A stretch of DNA of 64,000 nucleotides from contig NZ_FQUM01000013.1 of the NCBI RefSeq assembly GCF_900129025.1, positions 1 to 64,000 of the forward strand. The letters run 5' to 3'. The DNA is from Mariniphaga anaerophila (GTDB lineage: Bacteria; Bacteroidota; Bacteroidia; Bacteroidales; Prolixibacteraceae). The notes under the pieces were generated by a model. That model did no database searches. It saw only the letters and a program-made list of their open reading frames with translations, and was not told the origin of the DNA. Positions within the stretch are counted from its first letter, which is position 1. Every line of letters starts with the position of its first letter. The translations under genes and the position numbers were made by a program. Below, piece after piece: positions 34,589 to 43,857 of this stretch.

Positions 34589-34630
34589 AAGGGTATCTCT
34601 TTTTTTGGGAGATGCCCTTTTGTTTTTTCT
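34589..34630 (+). terminator. Rho-independent terminator at the end of the first PUL
   Basis: AAGGGTATCTC pairs with GAGATGCCCTT (one G-T pair) around a T-rich loop and is followed by TTGTTTTTTC. It ends the transcription unit that begins with the first susC. Confidence 0.85.
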
Positions 34631-34815
34631 AACAAAAATGGAGGTGGGCTAATTGCTTTGTTGCGATATTTTCATTGTCTACACCTATATTCTTTAAGGA
34701 TATACTATTTTATGGTTTAAATTGCTATTTGTTTGCTTAGAACTAGTAATTATAATACTAACCACTATATGCAAAAGTATTTCGATACATTTATATGCAG
34801 AGCCTGACATTATGT

Positions 34816-34823
34816 GTTTCATC
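34816..34823. repeat. Left 8-bp target duplication of the outer IS66
   Basis: GTTTCATC immediately precedes the GTAAGC terminus and is repeated exactly after the far end at 39985-39992. IS66 elements make 8-bp duplications. Confidence 0.95.
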
Positions 34824-34888
34824 GTAAGCATTCGGCCTGATACATATTGCTTCCCTTTTTCTTGCGAGCTATTTTTGAGGCAAAAACA

Positions 34889-35091
34889 ATGCAAATAATT
34901 GAATCCAGTTTTCGCGAGTTGTATCAGGAATATTTATCATCAGGTTTAACGGTCCGTGATTTTTGTGCCAACCAGGATTTTGCCGTATCAACTTTTTATC
35001 GCTGGCAAAAGATTTTAAGGGAAAAGGAGGCTCCCAAAGAGTTTGTTCCCTTATTGATCGGCAAGCAACCGGTTACAAACACAGATAACCA
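34889..35091 (+). pseudogene. Outer IS66 tnpA, 5' half (split by nested IS66)
   Basis: Codes for MQIIESSFRELYQEYLSSG and the helix-turn-helix-like segment LTVRDFCANQDFAVSTFYRW typical of IS66 TnpA. The inner IS66 is inserted after codon 67. The rest of the gene resumes in the same frame at 37682, so the two parts rejoin into a protein of 113 residues when the insert and one duplication copy are removed. As the sequence stands the frame runs into a stop at 35093-35095 inside the inner element. Confidence 0.9.
35084..35091. repeat. Left 8-bp target duplication of the inner IS66
   Basis: GATAACCA lies just before the GTAAGC terminus of the inner element and is repeated exactly at 37674-37681. 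Confidence 0.95.
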
Positions 35092-35169
35092 GTAAGCAAT
35101 CGGTAAAACCCGTTCCCAAATTTTTATCGCGTTAGCTAAGTTTGCTTTTTAATTTCAAAAACAAACTAT

Positions 35170-35523
35170 ATGCTTAACGCGAATAAATTCCGTACCATTT
35201 ATGACGATTTTCTGGCCTCGGGCTTAACAGTCCGCGATTTTTGCAGTAACCAGAACATGCACGAGGCAAAGTTTTACTATTGGCAAAATAAGTTGAAAGG
35301 GATTTTACCCCCTAAAAAAGGGTTTGTTCCTGTGGTTTTCGAAAACAGCCAACCACTGGGCGAAACAACCGGAGTTGAGAGGCTCCAACATTCAAGCGGT
35401 GACGGCAGTGCCATTCCCTGCGAAATTACTTACCCCAATGGTGTTTGTTTAAAACTGGAAAAAATGCCAGGGCTTGATGTGCTGCAGTCGCTGTTGTTAT
35501 TAAATCCCGGCCAGCATGTTTAG
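35170..35523 (+). CDS. tnpA: IS66 accessory protein TnpA (inner element)
   Basis: A 117-residue protein with an N-terminal helix-turn-helix-like region (FLASGLTVRDFCSNQNMHEAKFYYWQ) and the C-terminal TYPNGVCLKLEKM strand common in IS66 TnpA/OrfA proteins. It is clearly homologous to the split outer copy. Its end overlaps the start of tnpB by eight bases, suggesting translational coupling. Thought to help DNA binding during transposition. Confidence 0.9.
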   Translation: MLNANKFRTIYDDFLASGLTVRDFCSNQNMHEAKFYYWQNKLKGILPPKKGFVPVVFENSQPLGETTGVERLQHSSGDGSAIPCEITYPNGVCLKLEKMPGLDVLQSLLLLNPGQHV

Positions 35524-35866
35524 CCTCACACCATCAATGCGGTATTACCTGTATTCCCATCCTACCGATATGCGCCGCAGTTTCTATACCCTTAGCGGGA
35601 TGGTGACCAACCAGATGGGACGCGATATCCAGGATGGCGATGTATATATTTTTATCAACCGGGGGCTGACCATTATGAAAATCCTTCACATGGAATGCGG
35701 GGGATTGGTCATTTATCACATGAAGCTGGAATCGGGCCATTTTCATTTGCCTGTTTTGGCCCCTGATAATAACACTTTTCAAACAAGTTGGCAGGAACTG
35801 GTAACAATGGTACAAGGTGTTTGTTCAGATAAAAAAGCGAACAAAAAAGTTGGAAAAAACCTTTAA
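35516..35866 (+). CDS. tnpB: IS66 accessory protein TnpB (inner element)
   Basis: A 116-residue protein with the conserved TnpB/OrfB core: PTDMRRSFYTLSGMV, then GDVYIFINRGLTIMKIL and GGLVIYHMKLE. The family pattern is usually CxDMRKGFDxLxxxV...GxxFxFxxRxxxxxKxL, which it fits. Required with TnpA and TnpC for IS66 transposition. It overlaps tnpA and precedes tnpC by 78 bases. Confidence 0.92.
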   Translation: MFSLTPSMRYYLYSHPTDMRRSFYTLSGMVTNQMGRDIQDGDVYIFINRGLTIMKILHMECGGLVIYHMKLESGHFHLPVLAPDNNTFQTSWQELVTMVQGVCSDKKANKKVGKNL

Positions 35867-35944
35867 AACAGCCGTAAATAAAGGGTTTCGGCTTTGGTTT
35901 TCTGGCAAATAATTACTTTCTTTATGTAAAGAACGTAAGCAAAA

Positions 35945-37582
35945 ATGACCAAAGAAGAGGAGCTTTTCATACAACAAATACTGGAAGAACGCGACCAGCT
36001 ATACCGCGAAACGTCCAAGCTCCGTACCCAGTTGTCAGGGTACCAGGATTTCGCCTCAGAGAGGGCTTCTTTTCAACAAAAGCTTAACGATAAAGACAAT
36101 ACAATAAACAAGCTGAAACAACAAATAGAGGCATTGCAGCGGAAAATATGGGGCAAATCGAGCGAACGTTATATAAAAGAAGACCCCATGCAACGCAGTT
36201 TTGATTTTGACGGGCTTGACCTGCTTGAAGAAGAAAAAAAGCTGGCAACCAGTGCCAAAGAAGAAATAGAACAATACAAAACCAAACGGGTAGTTGTAAA
36301 AGAACGAAAACACCCGGTACGCAAGCCATTACCTGAAAACCTTCCACGCGAGGAACACCACATTTACCCACAAAACATTGATACAGAAAACTGGACAGAA
36401 CTCGCCCCGGAAATTACAGAGGTGTTGGAACGCGACCCCGCCAGATGGTATGTACGCCGGATTATCCGCCACAAATATGTACAAAAGGATCAAAAACAGG
36501 ATATAGAAAAGCCAATTATAACAGCGCCAATGCCAGCTTTGCCCATTGCCAGGAGTTATGCAGGAGCTAGTTTGTTAGCCGATATTACTATAAACAAATA
36601 CGTTGACCATCTTCCGTTTTACCGCCAGGTACAAATGTTTAAGCAGCAGGGAATATCCATTCCCCCTACTACCATAAACGATTGGTTTAAAGATATAGCC
36701 GACCTTATGCGGCCTACATGGTACAGGTTAAAAGAATTGGTACTGGAATCGGATTACGTTCAGTGCGACGAAACCACCATCCCGATTATTAATAGCGAAA
36801 AGCATAAAACAATAAAAGGGTACCTCTGGATGGTACGAGCGGTTATGCCCGGCCTGGTCTTTTTTCATTACGACCAGGGTTCACGGGCACAAAAAGTAGC
36901 ATTGCAATTATTTAAACATTACCAAGGGGTACTACAAACCGATGGTTACGCGGTATACGATATTTACGAAAACAAAAAAGGTGTGTTGCCCCTTGGATGC
37001 TGGGCCCATGCCCGGCGCAAATTCGACGAAGCTTTAAAGGAAGACAAGACCAGGGCAGAATACGCACTGGAGCAAATTGGCCTGCTTTACGATGTAGAAC
37101 GCCAGGCCGACCAGGAAAACCTTTCTTATGAACAACGTGCAGAGTTGCGCTCACGTTTGTCGTATCCCATAATGGTAGCTTTTGAAAAATGGCTGCTTGC
37201 CGAGTACCCCAAGGTATTGGCCAAAGGAAGGATTGGAAAAGCCATACGGTATACTTACAATATTTTCCATAAGCTAACCCGCTACCATTTAGATGGACGA
37301 TGGAAAATGGACAATAACCTGGCCGAAAATGAAATCCGCCCAATAGCTCTTGGAAGAAAAAACTGGTTGTTTTGCGGAAACCACGAGGCTGCCGAAAATG
37401 CTGCGATTATTTATTCTATGTTGGGCTGTTGCAAAGCCTGCGGGGTAAACTTCCGCGAATGGATGACTTTCTTCCTGGAAAATATCCACAACTACGACAA
37501 CGATTACAGCAAAGATCTGGCAGAACTGTTACCACATAATTTTAAACAGCAGAATACAAGTGGGCACACAGAAATCTCTTAG
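35945..37582 (+). CDS. tnpC: IS66 transposase TnpC (inner element)
   Basis: A 545-residue DDE transposase. It starts with a coiled-coil/leucine-zipper-like stretch (residues about 5-60) and a DUF-type segment (KIWGKSSERY). The catalytic core has YVQCDETTIPI (first Asp), LQTDGYAVYD (second Asp), GCWAHARRKFDEA, and NLAENEIRPIALGRKNWLF, which supplies the Glu. GCCKACGVNFREW near the end is the usual IS66 C-terminal segment. It appears complete and likely active. Confidence 0.95.
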   Translation: MTKEEELFIQQILEERDQLYRETSKLRTQLSGYQDFASERASFQQKLNDKDNTINKLKQQIEALQRKIWGKSSERYIKEDPMQRSFDFDGLDLLEEEKKLATSAKEEIEQYKTKRVVVKERKHPVRKPLPENLPREEHHIYPQNIDTENWTELAPEITEVLERDPARWYVRRIIRHKYVQKDQKQDIEKPIITAPMPALPIARSYAGASLLADITINKYVDHLPFYRQVQMFKQQGISIPPTTINDWFKDIADLMRPTWYRLKELVLESDYVQCDETTIPIINSEKHKTIKGYLWMVRAVMPGLVFFHYDQGSRAQKVALQLFKHYQGVLQTDGYAVYDIYENKKGVLPLGCWAHARRKFDEALKEDKTRAEYALEQIGLLYDVERQADQENLSYEQRAELRSRLSYPIMVAFEKWLLAEYPKVLAKGRIGKAIRYTYNIFHKLTRYHLDGRWKMDNNLAENEIRPIALGRKNWLFCGNHEAAENAAIIYSMLGCCKACGVNFREWMTFFLENIHNYDNDYSKDLAELLPHNFKQQNTSGHTEIS

Positions 37583-37673
37583 AACAATAAAAATTCTCCG
37601 AATAATTTAGAGAAACTTTGATAAATACATTATTCTTATCAAGTATTCAATACGGAGTTGACCGAATGCTTAC

Positions 37674-37681
37674 GATAACCA
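37674..37681. repeat. Right 8-bp target duplication of the inner IS66
   Basis: GATAACCA directly follows the GCTTAC terminus and is identical to 35084-35091. Confidence 0.95.
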
Positions 37682-37820
37682 TGCGGTTGTTCCAACAGAA
37701 AGGGACAAGTTCACATCAGAAGAAAAGGGACTTGAGTTTATTTTCCCCAACGGCACACGGTTGCAGGTCAAAGGGCATGTTGATCCGGCTTTTCTAAAGA
37801 CCATCGTTCATTTATATTGA
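37682..37820 (+). pseudogene. Outer IS66 tnpA, 3' half
   Basis: The continuation of the gene split at 35091. Joined, the codon interrupted at CA completes as CAT (His) and the frame reads AVVPTERDKF, then LEFIFPNGTRLQVKGHVDP and a stop after IVHLY. The FPNGTRLQV strand matches the C-terminal region of TnpA. It has no start of its own. Confidence 0.9.
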
Positions 37821-37829
37821 CTATAGCCT

Positions 37830-38180
37830 ATGTTTCATTTACATGGGAAGTTACGGTACTTCCTTTACCCGGCCCCGGTCGATATGCGTAAAAGTTTCTA
37901 TACCCTAAGTGGCATTGTAACTTCAGTAATGAAGCGCAATGTGCAGGATGGGGAGGTGTTTATTTTTATCAACCGCAACCTGACCATTATGAAGGTACTC
38001 CACCTGGAACATGGTGGTTTGGTTATTTATCACAAAAAGCTTGAGAATGGTGTTTTTAAGCTGCCAACCTTTGATGAAACCATTACGTCGCAGCCCATAT
38101 CCTGGCAAGATCTGATGGCGATTGTAAGCAATGTAAAACCGATAAACAGGCGTTTGAAAAAACGTCGGAAAAGCACTTAA
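37830..38180 (+). CDS. tnpB: IS66 accessory protein TnpB (outer element)
   Basis: A 116-residue paralogue of the inner TnpB, with PVDMRKSFYTLSGIV, then GEVFIFINRNLTIMKVL and GGLVIYHKKLE. It is intact, but its element lacks a functional tnpA, so transposition would need TnpA supplied in trans, perhaps from the inner element. Confidence 0.92.
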   Translation: MFHLHGKLRYFLYPAPVDMRKSFYTLSGIVTSVMKRNVQDGEVFIFINRNLTIMKVLHLEHGGLVIYHKKLENGVFKLPTFDETITSQPISWQDLMAIVSNVKPINRRLKKRRKST

Positions 38181-38249
38181 AACCAAAGGTGTATTTTTGG
38201 CTAAAACCCTTGATTTTAGTATCTTTGAGATATATTCAGAAGGGGATAG

Positions 38250-39887
38250 ATGAGCCAAAATACCGATAACGAAAAACTGATCCAACAGCTGCTTCAGGAG
38301 CGTGATGAGATGTACTGTGAACTATCTCGTTTACGACAGGCCGATGATGGTTACCTGGAGGTTCTTAAGGCTCAAAATACGGAACAAGAAGCACTCATCA
38401 ATAAACAGAAAGCGAGGCTCCAAAAACAGGAAGAGCAACTTAATAAAATGGCAGATCAGCTAGCTTGGTACCGTCGCCGTTTCTGGAAAGCATCAAGTGA
38501 GCGATATATCCCTTCCGACCCCAATCAGCGAAAGATAGACTTTGATGGCCTGGATTTGTTGCCCGAAGAAGAAAACCTGGCACAGGATGCAGACAAGGAG
38601 CTGTTGGCCTACAAACGCAAACAGCCGCAAAAACAAAAAAAGAAACCGGTCCGCTTACCATTGCCCGAGGACCTCCGCCGTGAAGAAGAAACCATCGAGC
38701 CGGAAGGTATCGATGACAACTGGACGCGCATTGGAGAAGAAGTAACCGAAGTATTGGAGCATAAACCCGGCGAGTTATACGTCCGGCGTATCATCCGGCC
38801 CAAATATGCAGCAAAGCCAACGCAGCAGGAGCAGGAAGTGCCAGCCGTGCAAATAGCATCACTGCCTCCATTGCCATTACCGCGCAGCAATGCGGGGGCT
38901 TCGCTTTTAGCAGAACTGTTAATTAATAAATACCAACACCATTTACCTTTTCATCGTCAAATAACCATATTTAAACAGATTGGTGTAAGCCTACCGGCTT
39001 CAACCATCAACGGTTGGTTCCAGGGGAGTTGCGATCTGCTCCGGGCTTTATACTTCCGGTTGCGGGAGGTCGTGATAAAATCGGATTACATCCAGGTAGA
39101 TGAAAGCACTGTCCCGGTTGTGAACAACGAAAAAAACAAAACAGTAAAGGCTTATCTGTGGATGGTGCGGTCGGTAATGAAAAACCTGGTCTTCTTTCAT
39201 TACGACAAAGGCTCACGGGCACAAAAAGTAGTGGTAGGACTGCTGCACGGTTTCCAGGGGGCCATTCAAACCGACGGTTACGAAGCTTACTCCATTTACG
39301 AGCAAAAGAAAGGTGTTTTGCTGCTGGGATGCTGGGCGCACGCACGCCGTAAATTTGAAGAAAGCCTTGCAGAAGATAAAGCCGGGGCCGGCTATGCTTT
39401 GGCACAAATTGCCAAACTCTACCAGGTAGAAACCATGGCCACCGAACAGGATATGGACAATATGCAAAGGGCCGAGCTGCGCAAACGCCTGGCTTACCCG
39501 ATTATGGTGGCCTTTGAAAAATGGATTGTAAACTATTACCCCAAGGTATTGCCCAAAAGCAAGATGGGCAGGGCGCTGTCGTACACCTACTCACTTTTCC
39601 ATCGTTTATCGCGGTACCATCTTGATGGACGATATAAAATAGATAACAACCTGGCCGAAAATGCCATAAGGCCGTTAGCGCTTGGACGAAAGAATTACCT
39701 GTTTTGCGGAAATCACGATGCAGCTGAAAATGCAGCTGTTATTTATTCTTTGCTTGGCTGTTGTAAAGCTGCCGATGTCAACCCCAGGGAATGGCTAACC
39801 GATGTGCTAACAAAGATTCCGGTTTACAATAACGACTACTCATTAGATTTGGCCGACCTTTTACCACACAACTGGAAGAACTCTTAG
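38250..39887 (+). CDS. tnpC: IS66 transposase TnpC (outer element)
   Basis: A 545-residue DDE transposase, the same length as the inner copy but diverged in sequence, so the two elements are different IS66 members and not a duplication. It has an N-terminal coiled coil (residues about 5-75), then WKASSERYIPSDPNQRKIDF, YIQVDESTVPVV, IQTDGYEAYS, GCWAHARRKFEES and NLAENAIRPLALGRKNYLF. The catalytic residues are all in place. The right inverted repeat begins about 80 bases after the stop. Confidence 0.95.
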   Translation: MSQNTDNEKLIQQLLQERDEMYCELSRLRQADDGYLEVLKAQNTEQEALINKQKARLQKQEEQLNKMADQLAWYRRRFWKASSERYIPSDPNQRKIDFDGLDLLPEEENLAQDADKELLAYKRKQPQKQKKKPVRLPLPEDLRREEETIEPEGIDDNWTRIGEEVTEVLEHKPGELYVRRIIRPKYAAKPTQQEQEVPAVQIASLPPLPLPRSNAGASLLAELLINKYQHHLPFHRQITIFKQIGVSLPASTINGWFQGSCDLLRALYFRLREVVIKSDYIQVDESTVPVVNNEKNKTVKAYLWMVRSVMKNLVFFHYDKGSRAQKVVVGLLHGFQGAIQTDGYEAYSIYEQKKGVLLLGCWAHARRKFEESLAEDKAGAGYALAQIAKLYQVETMATEQDMDNMQRAELRKRLAYPIMVAFEKWIVNYYPKVLPKSKMGRALSYTYSLFHRLSRYHLDGRYKIDNNLAENAIRPLALGRKNYLFCGNHDAAENAAVIYSLLGCCKAADVNPREWLTDVLTKIPVYNNDYSLDLADLLPHNWKNS

Positions 39888-39984
39888 AATAGTGGGAATT
39901 GTCCATGGATTCTATGTGAAGTGGGAATGTCTCGCTTCGATGAAAATCATTGAACTTTTATGGCGTGCAAGGCCGAATGCTTAC

Positions 39985-39992
39985 GTTTCATC
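39985..39992. repeat. Right 8-bp target duplication of the outer IS66
   Basis: GTTTCATC, identical to 34816-34823, immediately after the GCTTAC terminus. Confidence 0.95.
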
Positions 39993-40668
39993 CCTAGATG
40001 GTGAAAACCATCGGCTACGTTAAACTATTTTTGTATTTGATGATTCTTATGAATGGATGATAATAATTGTTATGCAACCTAGTGTCATTGTGTAAACTTT
40101 GTACTTTTCGTTAGGTCTTGAAAACTGGTAGTTTATTCCTGAAAAAGTGATGGAGCGAACGGTATTTCCAAACTGTTTGTTTTCTAGTCTATCTCCGTCA
40201 TTGGGCATATAATTCATAATGTTGTTCTATCGGGACATACAATAATTAGCTGGGGAGCCAATGAAAAATATAGAAATAAGCTATAAGGAAAAAACGGAAC
40301 AAAGACAATTATTTTTTCTATAAATAATAATTCAATCAGGATATTAAATAAAACATGATTGTCAAGTATACTTGAAAAGGGTGTTCTGATAAAAATAAAA
40401 TAAGCTCAGAACCTCTTATTTGCAAAATGCATCCATTTAAACCCATTTTTATTGCGCATGATTTGGTTATTGACTTTTTATTAAGGGAACTAGTTTTGAG
40501 GTTAATACAGTCATACTATATCATTGTTGTTTCATAATCTATGAAATATGTAAAAAAAACAACTTTCAACATTTGTACAAGTCTTAAGAACATCTGTAGT
40601 GTCGTCTTAGCATAAAAGAATAGAAATTTGAAGCCATATTAAATTTTTGAATTAAAGACGAAATATCA
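39993..40668. other. Long AT-rich intergenic region after the IS66 pair
   Basis: About 680 bases without a convincing gene on either strand. It begins with a GATGGT-GAAA-ACCATC hairpin (39997-40012), which may be a remnant or attractive target structure next to the IS insertion. A palindrome TTGTACAA lies at 40573-40580, about 90 bases before the next start codon. Otherwise nothing recognisable; it should contain the promoter of the LamG/GH146-like gene. Confidence 0.6.
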
Positions 40669-43600
40669 ATGAATAAGCTATTGTCAAGAATTATGCAGAT
40701 ACAGGTGGTTCAGACTAAAATCTATAGTTTAGACTCTTCACAGATATATAAGATTCTAAAGCAAACAAAGATAAATAAACTGATGCTTTTTATTGTCGCA
40801 ATTTTCTTTATTTGGACTCCAACTTTAGTTTTTGCCCAAAACGGAGATCAGATATTAGATGGTATTGGAGAAACTGCGTTGATCTGTCGGTATAAGTTTG
40901 ATGGAAATACGAAAGATTGGTCGCGTAATAATTTGCATGGAAGTGTAAAGGGCGATTTCGAATTTGTAGCCGACAACCAGTTTGGGAAGGTTCTTTCTCT
41001 GCCAGGAAATATAGATTCATATGTTTCAATCCCTGCGGAGACATTGAGAGAGTTAGAAACGATGAGTATTAGTGGTTGGATTTATCTGCGTTCACAGGAA
41101 AGAGGACAGGTCCTTTTGGATTTCGGCAAGAATGATCAACAACATTTTTGGATTGCGCCCAATGGTACGAAAGAAACTCGAAGTTTCTTAGCTCAAATAA
41201 CAGCACCGGTACGCAATTATCAAACAAGTAATACGGCATTGGCTCCGTACGTTTGGAGTCACCTGGCTGTTGTTATTGATATTCATGGAAAAAGCTTGCG
41301 TACATATGTTAATGGTACACTTGTAAGCGAAACGAATAATGTGGAGATGGAGCTTAATAATTTATTCGATAACACTTCAATTAAAAACAATAAGCTATAT
41401 ATAGGGAAATCAATATCAGCTGAAAGTTCGTATTTAAATGCCAAATTACATGATCTTCGTATTTACAGAATTGCCTTAACCCAAAATCAGGTTTCAGGAA
41501 TATACAATAATGCACTAAGAATTGAAGATACTTCAGTTAGAACAAGGATTGAACCCGAACGTGGTGTATCAAAATTTTCGGAAGATACTCCACAGTTATA
41601 CACTACTTTGTTATCTGAGGTGCCAGATATTGAGGTAGAAACAGTTGTAGGTGTACTTCCGCGTTTACCCCGTTTTGTGCAAGGAATTTACAAGAACAAT
41701 TTTAAAGGACCTGAAGTAAGGGTTGTTTGGCCGGCACCTAAGGATAACAGTGCTGTATTAAGCCCAGGAAAGTATATTCTATCAGGTCGGATTTCAGGTA
41801 CGGACATTCAGCCAAATGCTATTGTTACTGTTAAGAATGCAAAACAAAAGAGGGCGCCTGAGCGTACTTTGGAAATATTTGACCTAAATCAGGTTACATT
41901 AGAACCTGATTGTGATAACCACAAAACAAAGTTTATAGAAAATCGTGATAAGTTTATTCTTGGTCTTTCTAAAACCAATCCTGACGATTTCCTCTACATG
42001 TTTCGAAATACCTTTGGACAAAAACAACCCGAGGGGGCAGAACCTTTAGGCGTATGGGATAGCCAGGAAACAAAACTACGTGGTCATGCAACTGGCCATT
42101 ATTTGAGTGGTATTGCCCAAGCGTATGCAAGTACCGGTTATGATACCGTTCTTCGGGCTAATTTTGGCAATAAGATGGAATATATGGTGAATACTTTGTA
42201 CGAATTAGCACAACTGTCTGGGCAGCCTAAAATGACCGGTGGCGAATCAATAGCTGATCCTGTGGCAGTACCTCCGGGGCCAGGTAAAACAGGCTTTAAT
42301 TCGGATTTAAGTGAAGAAGGTATTCGCACAGATTACTGGAACTGGGGTAATGGTTATATAAGCGCTTATCCTCCAGACCAGTTTATTATGCTGGAAGGAG
42401 GGGCAAAATACGGAACAGATAACGATAAAGTATGGGCTCCTTATTATACCCTACATAAAATTTTAGCAGGATTAATGGATATTTATGAAGTAAGTGACAA
42501 TAAAAAAGCACTTGACATATCTTCTGGCATGGGTGACTGGGTGCATGCTCGATTGAGTCAGCTTCCTACTCAAACCCTAATAAACATGTGGAACAGTTAC
42601 ATTGCTGGGGAGTTTGGAGGCATGAACGAAGCTATGGCCAGACTTTCTCGTTTAAGTGGTAAAGCTAAATATATGGAAACTGCAAGGTTGTTTGATAATA
42701 TCCAAATGTTTTATGGAGATGCAGAACATTCTCATGGTCTCGTGAAAAATGTTGATATGTTTCGCGGATTGCATGCGAACCAGCATATTCCACAAATAAT
42801 TGGTGCACTTGAAGTTTATCGTGATTTAAAAACCCCAGAATACTATCATATTGCCGATAATTTTTGGGATATGACCACCAATGATTATATGTACAGTATT
42901 GGTGGTGTGGCCGGAGCTTCACACCCGGCCAATGCAGAATGTTTTACCAGTCAGCCATCAACACTATTTGAGAATGGTTTTTCCGCCGGAGGCCAAAATG
43001 AAACTTGTGCTACCTATAATATGCTTAAATTGACTCGAAATCTATTTCTTTTTGACCATCGTGCTGATTTTATGGATTACTACGAACGAGGGCTTTATAA
43101 TCATATTCTGGCTTCAGTAGCTGAAGATTCTCCAGCAAATACTTATCATGTTCCTTTGAATCCAGGGGCAATAAAACATTTTGGCAATGCCCATATGGAT
43201 GGATTTACTTGTTGTAATGGTACCGCATTGGAGAGCAGCACAAAACTTCAAAATTCCATTTATTTTAAAAGTGCTGACAATAAGGCTTTGTATATAAATT
43301 TGTACATACCATCAACTTTAAACTGGACAGAAAAGAATATATCAGTATCTCAAAAAACAGCTTATCCAAAACAAGACTTCACCGTATTAACCATTAAAGG
43401 GAATGCGAAGTTTGCCATGAAAGTACGTGTGCCCAAATGGGCAACCAAGGGTTTCTTTGTAAAGATTAACGGGATAGAGGAAGATGTAATTGTGGAACCT
43501 GGAAGTTATCTTACCTTAAAACGAAAATGGAAAGATGGGGATACCGTTGAGTTACGTATGCCGTTTTCTTTTTATTTAGAGCCTGTGATGGATCAGCAAA

Positions 43601-43818
43601 ATATTGCCAGTTTGTTTTATGGTCCTGTTTTGTTGGCAGCACAGGAAGAAGGACCACGAAAAGATTGGCGTAAGGTAACATTATATGCCAACGATATCAG
43701 CAAATCGATATCTGGGAATCCTGAAAAGTTGATGTTCAATATTGACGGCGTTGTTTTTAAACCTTTTTATGAAACATATGGACGTCATTCCGTTTATCTT
43801 GATGTTACTCTAAAATAG
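40669..43818 (+). CDS. GH146/GH127-like beta-L-arabinofuranosidase with LamG domain
   Basis: A 1049-residue protein whose annotated start gives a long leader. A hydrophobic segment at about 37-55 (LMLFIVAIFFIWTPTLVFAQ) is the signal, so a start at a later Met may be used. Residues about 65-280 are a LamG/concanavalin-like module. Residues about 395-1040 form the (alpha/alpha)6 barrel plus beta-sandwiches of the DUF1680 group (RGHATGHYLSGIAQAYAST, then NETCATYNML and TCCNGTALESS). Glu778, Cys780, Cys848 and Cys849 match the zinc-site residues of GH127 HypBA1 (one Glu, three Cys), one of the cysteines being the nucleophile. The CCNGTALES form fits GH146. Such enzymes remove beta-L-arabinofuranose from plant cell-wall glycans or hydroxyproline-rich glycoproteins. 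Confidence 0.82.
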   Translation: MNKLLSRIMQIQVVQTKIYSLDSSQIYKILKQTKINKLMLFIVAIFFIWTPTLVFAQNGDQILDGIGETALICRYKFDGNTKDWSRNNLHGSVKGDFEFVADNQFGKVLSLPGNIDSYVSIPAETLRELETMSISGWIYLRSQERGQVLLDFGKNDQQHFWIAPNGTKETRSFLAQITAPVRNYQTSNTALAPYVWSHLAVVIDIHGKSLRTYVNGTLVSETNNVEMELNNLFDNTSIKNNKLYIGKSISAESSYLNAKLHDLRIYRIALTQNQVSGIYNNALRIEDTSVRTRIEPERGVSKFSEDTPQLYTTLLSEVPDIEVETVVGVLPRLPRFVQGIYKNNFKGPEVRVVWPAPKDNSAVLSPGKYILSGRISGTDIQPNAIVTVKNAKQKRAPERTLEIFDLNQVTLEPDCDNHKTKFIENRDKFILGLSKTNPDDFLYMFRNTFGQKQPEGAEPLGVWDSQETKLRGHATGHYLSGIAQAYASTGYDTVLRANFGNKMEYMVNTLYELAQLSGQPKMTGGESIADPVAVPPGPGKTGFNSDLSEEGIRTDYWNWGNGYISAYPPDQFIMLEGGAKYGTDNDKVWAPYYTLHKILAGLMDIYEVSDNKKALDISSGMGDWVHARLSQLPTQTLINMWNSYIAGEFGGMNEAMARLSRLSGKAKYMETARLFDNIQMFYGDAEHSHGLVKNVDMFRGLHANQHIPQIIGALEVYRDLKTPEYYHIADNFWDMTTNDYMYSIGGVAGASHPANAECFTSQPSTLFENGFSAGGQNETCATYNMLKLTRNLFLFDHRADFMDYYERGLYNHILASVAEDSPANTYHVPLNPGAIKHFGNAHMDGFTCCNGTALESSTKLQNSIYFKSADNKALYINLYIPSTLNWTEKNISVSQKTAYPKQDFTVLTIKGNAKFAMKVRVPKWATKGFFVKINGIEEDVIVEPGSYLTLKRKWKDGDTVELRMPFSFYLEPVMDQQNIASLFYGPVLLAAQEEGPRKDWRKVTLYANDISKSISGNPEKLMFNIDGVVFKPFYETYGRHSVYLDVTLK

Positions 43819-43857
43819 TGTTGTGTGTGATTTTAAAAGAAATCATTATAATAAATA

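Larger units (their letters stand above)
35092..37673 (+). mobile_element. Inner IS66-family element, apparently intact
   Basis: A 2582-bp element with imperfect inverted ends (GTAAGCAATCGGTAAA on the left against GTAAGCATTCGGTCAA read inward from the right) and an 8-bp duplication GATAACCA. It carries complete tnpA, tnpB and tnpC in the usual order. Its presence inside the tnpA of the outer element shows it arrived second. Confidence 0.95.
34824..39984 (+). mobile_element. Outer IS66-family element, interrupted by a second IS66
   Basis: The ends are inverted repeats: GTAAGCATTCGGCCT at the left and its complement AGGCCGAATGCTTAC at the right. It is flanked by the 8-bp duplication GTTTCATC. 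After removing the nested element and one copy of its target duplication, the original length is 2571 bp, normal for IS66. Its genes are tnpA (split), tnpB and tnpC. It landed in the intergenic region after the first PUL terminator, so no host gene is obviously broken. Confidence 0.95.

Noticed and set aside
36056-37489. Several long minus-strand frames inside the IS66 tnpC genes
   Set aside because: They are antisense shadows of the well-conserved transposase genes, favoured by their higher GC content; no start context or family match.
39997-40012. GATGGT-GAAA-ACCATC hairpin as a structured RNA
   Set aside because: A six-pair stem with a tetraloop occurs by chance often enough; no surrounding conserved structure was seen.
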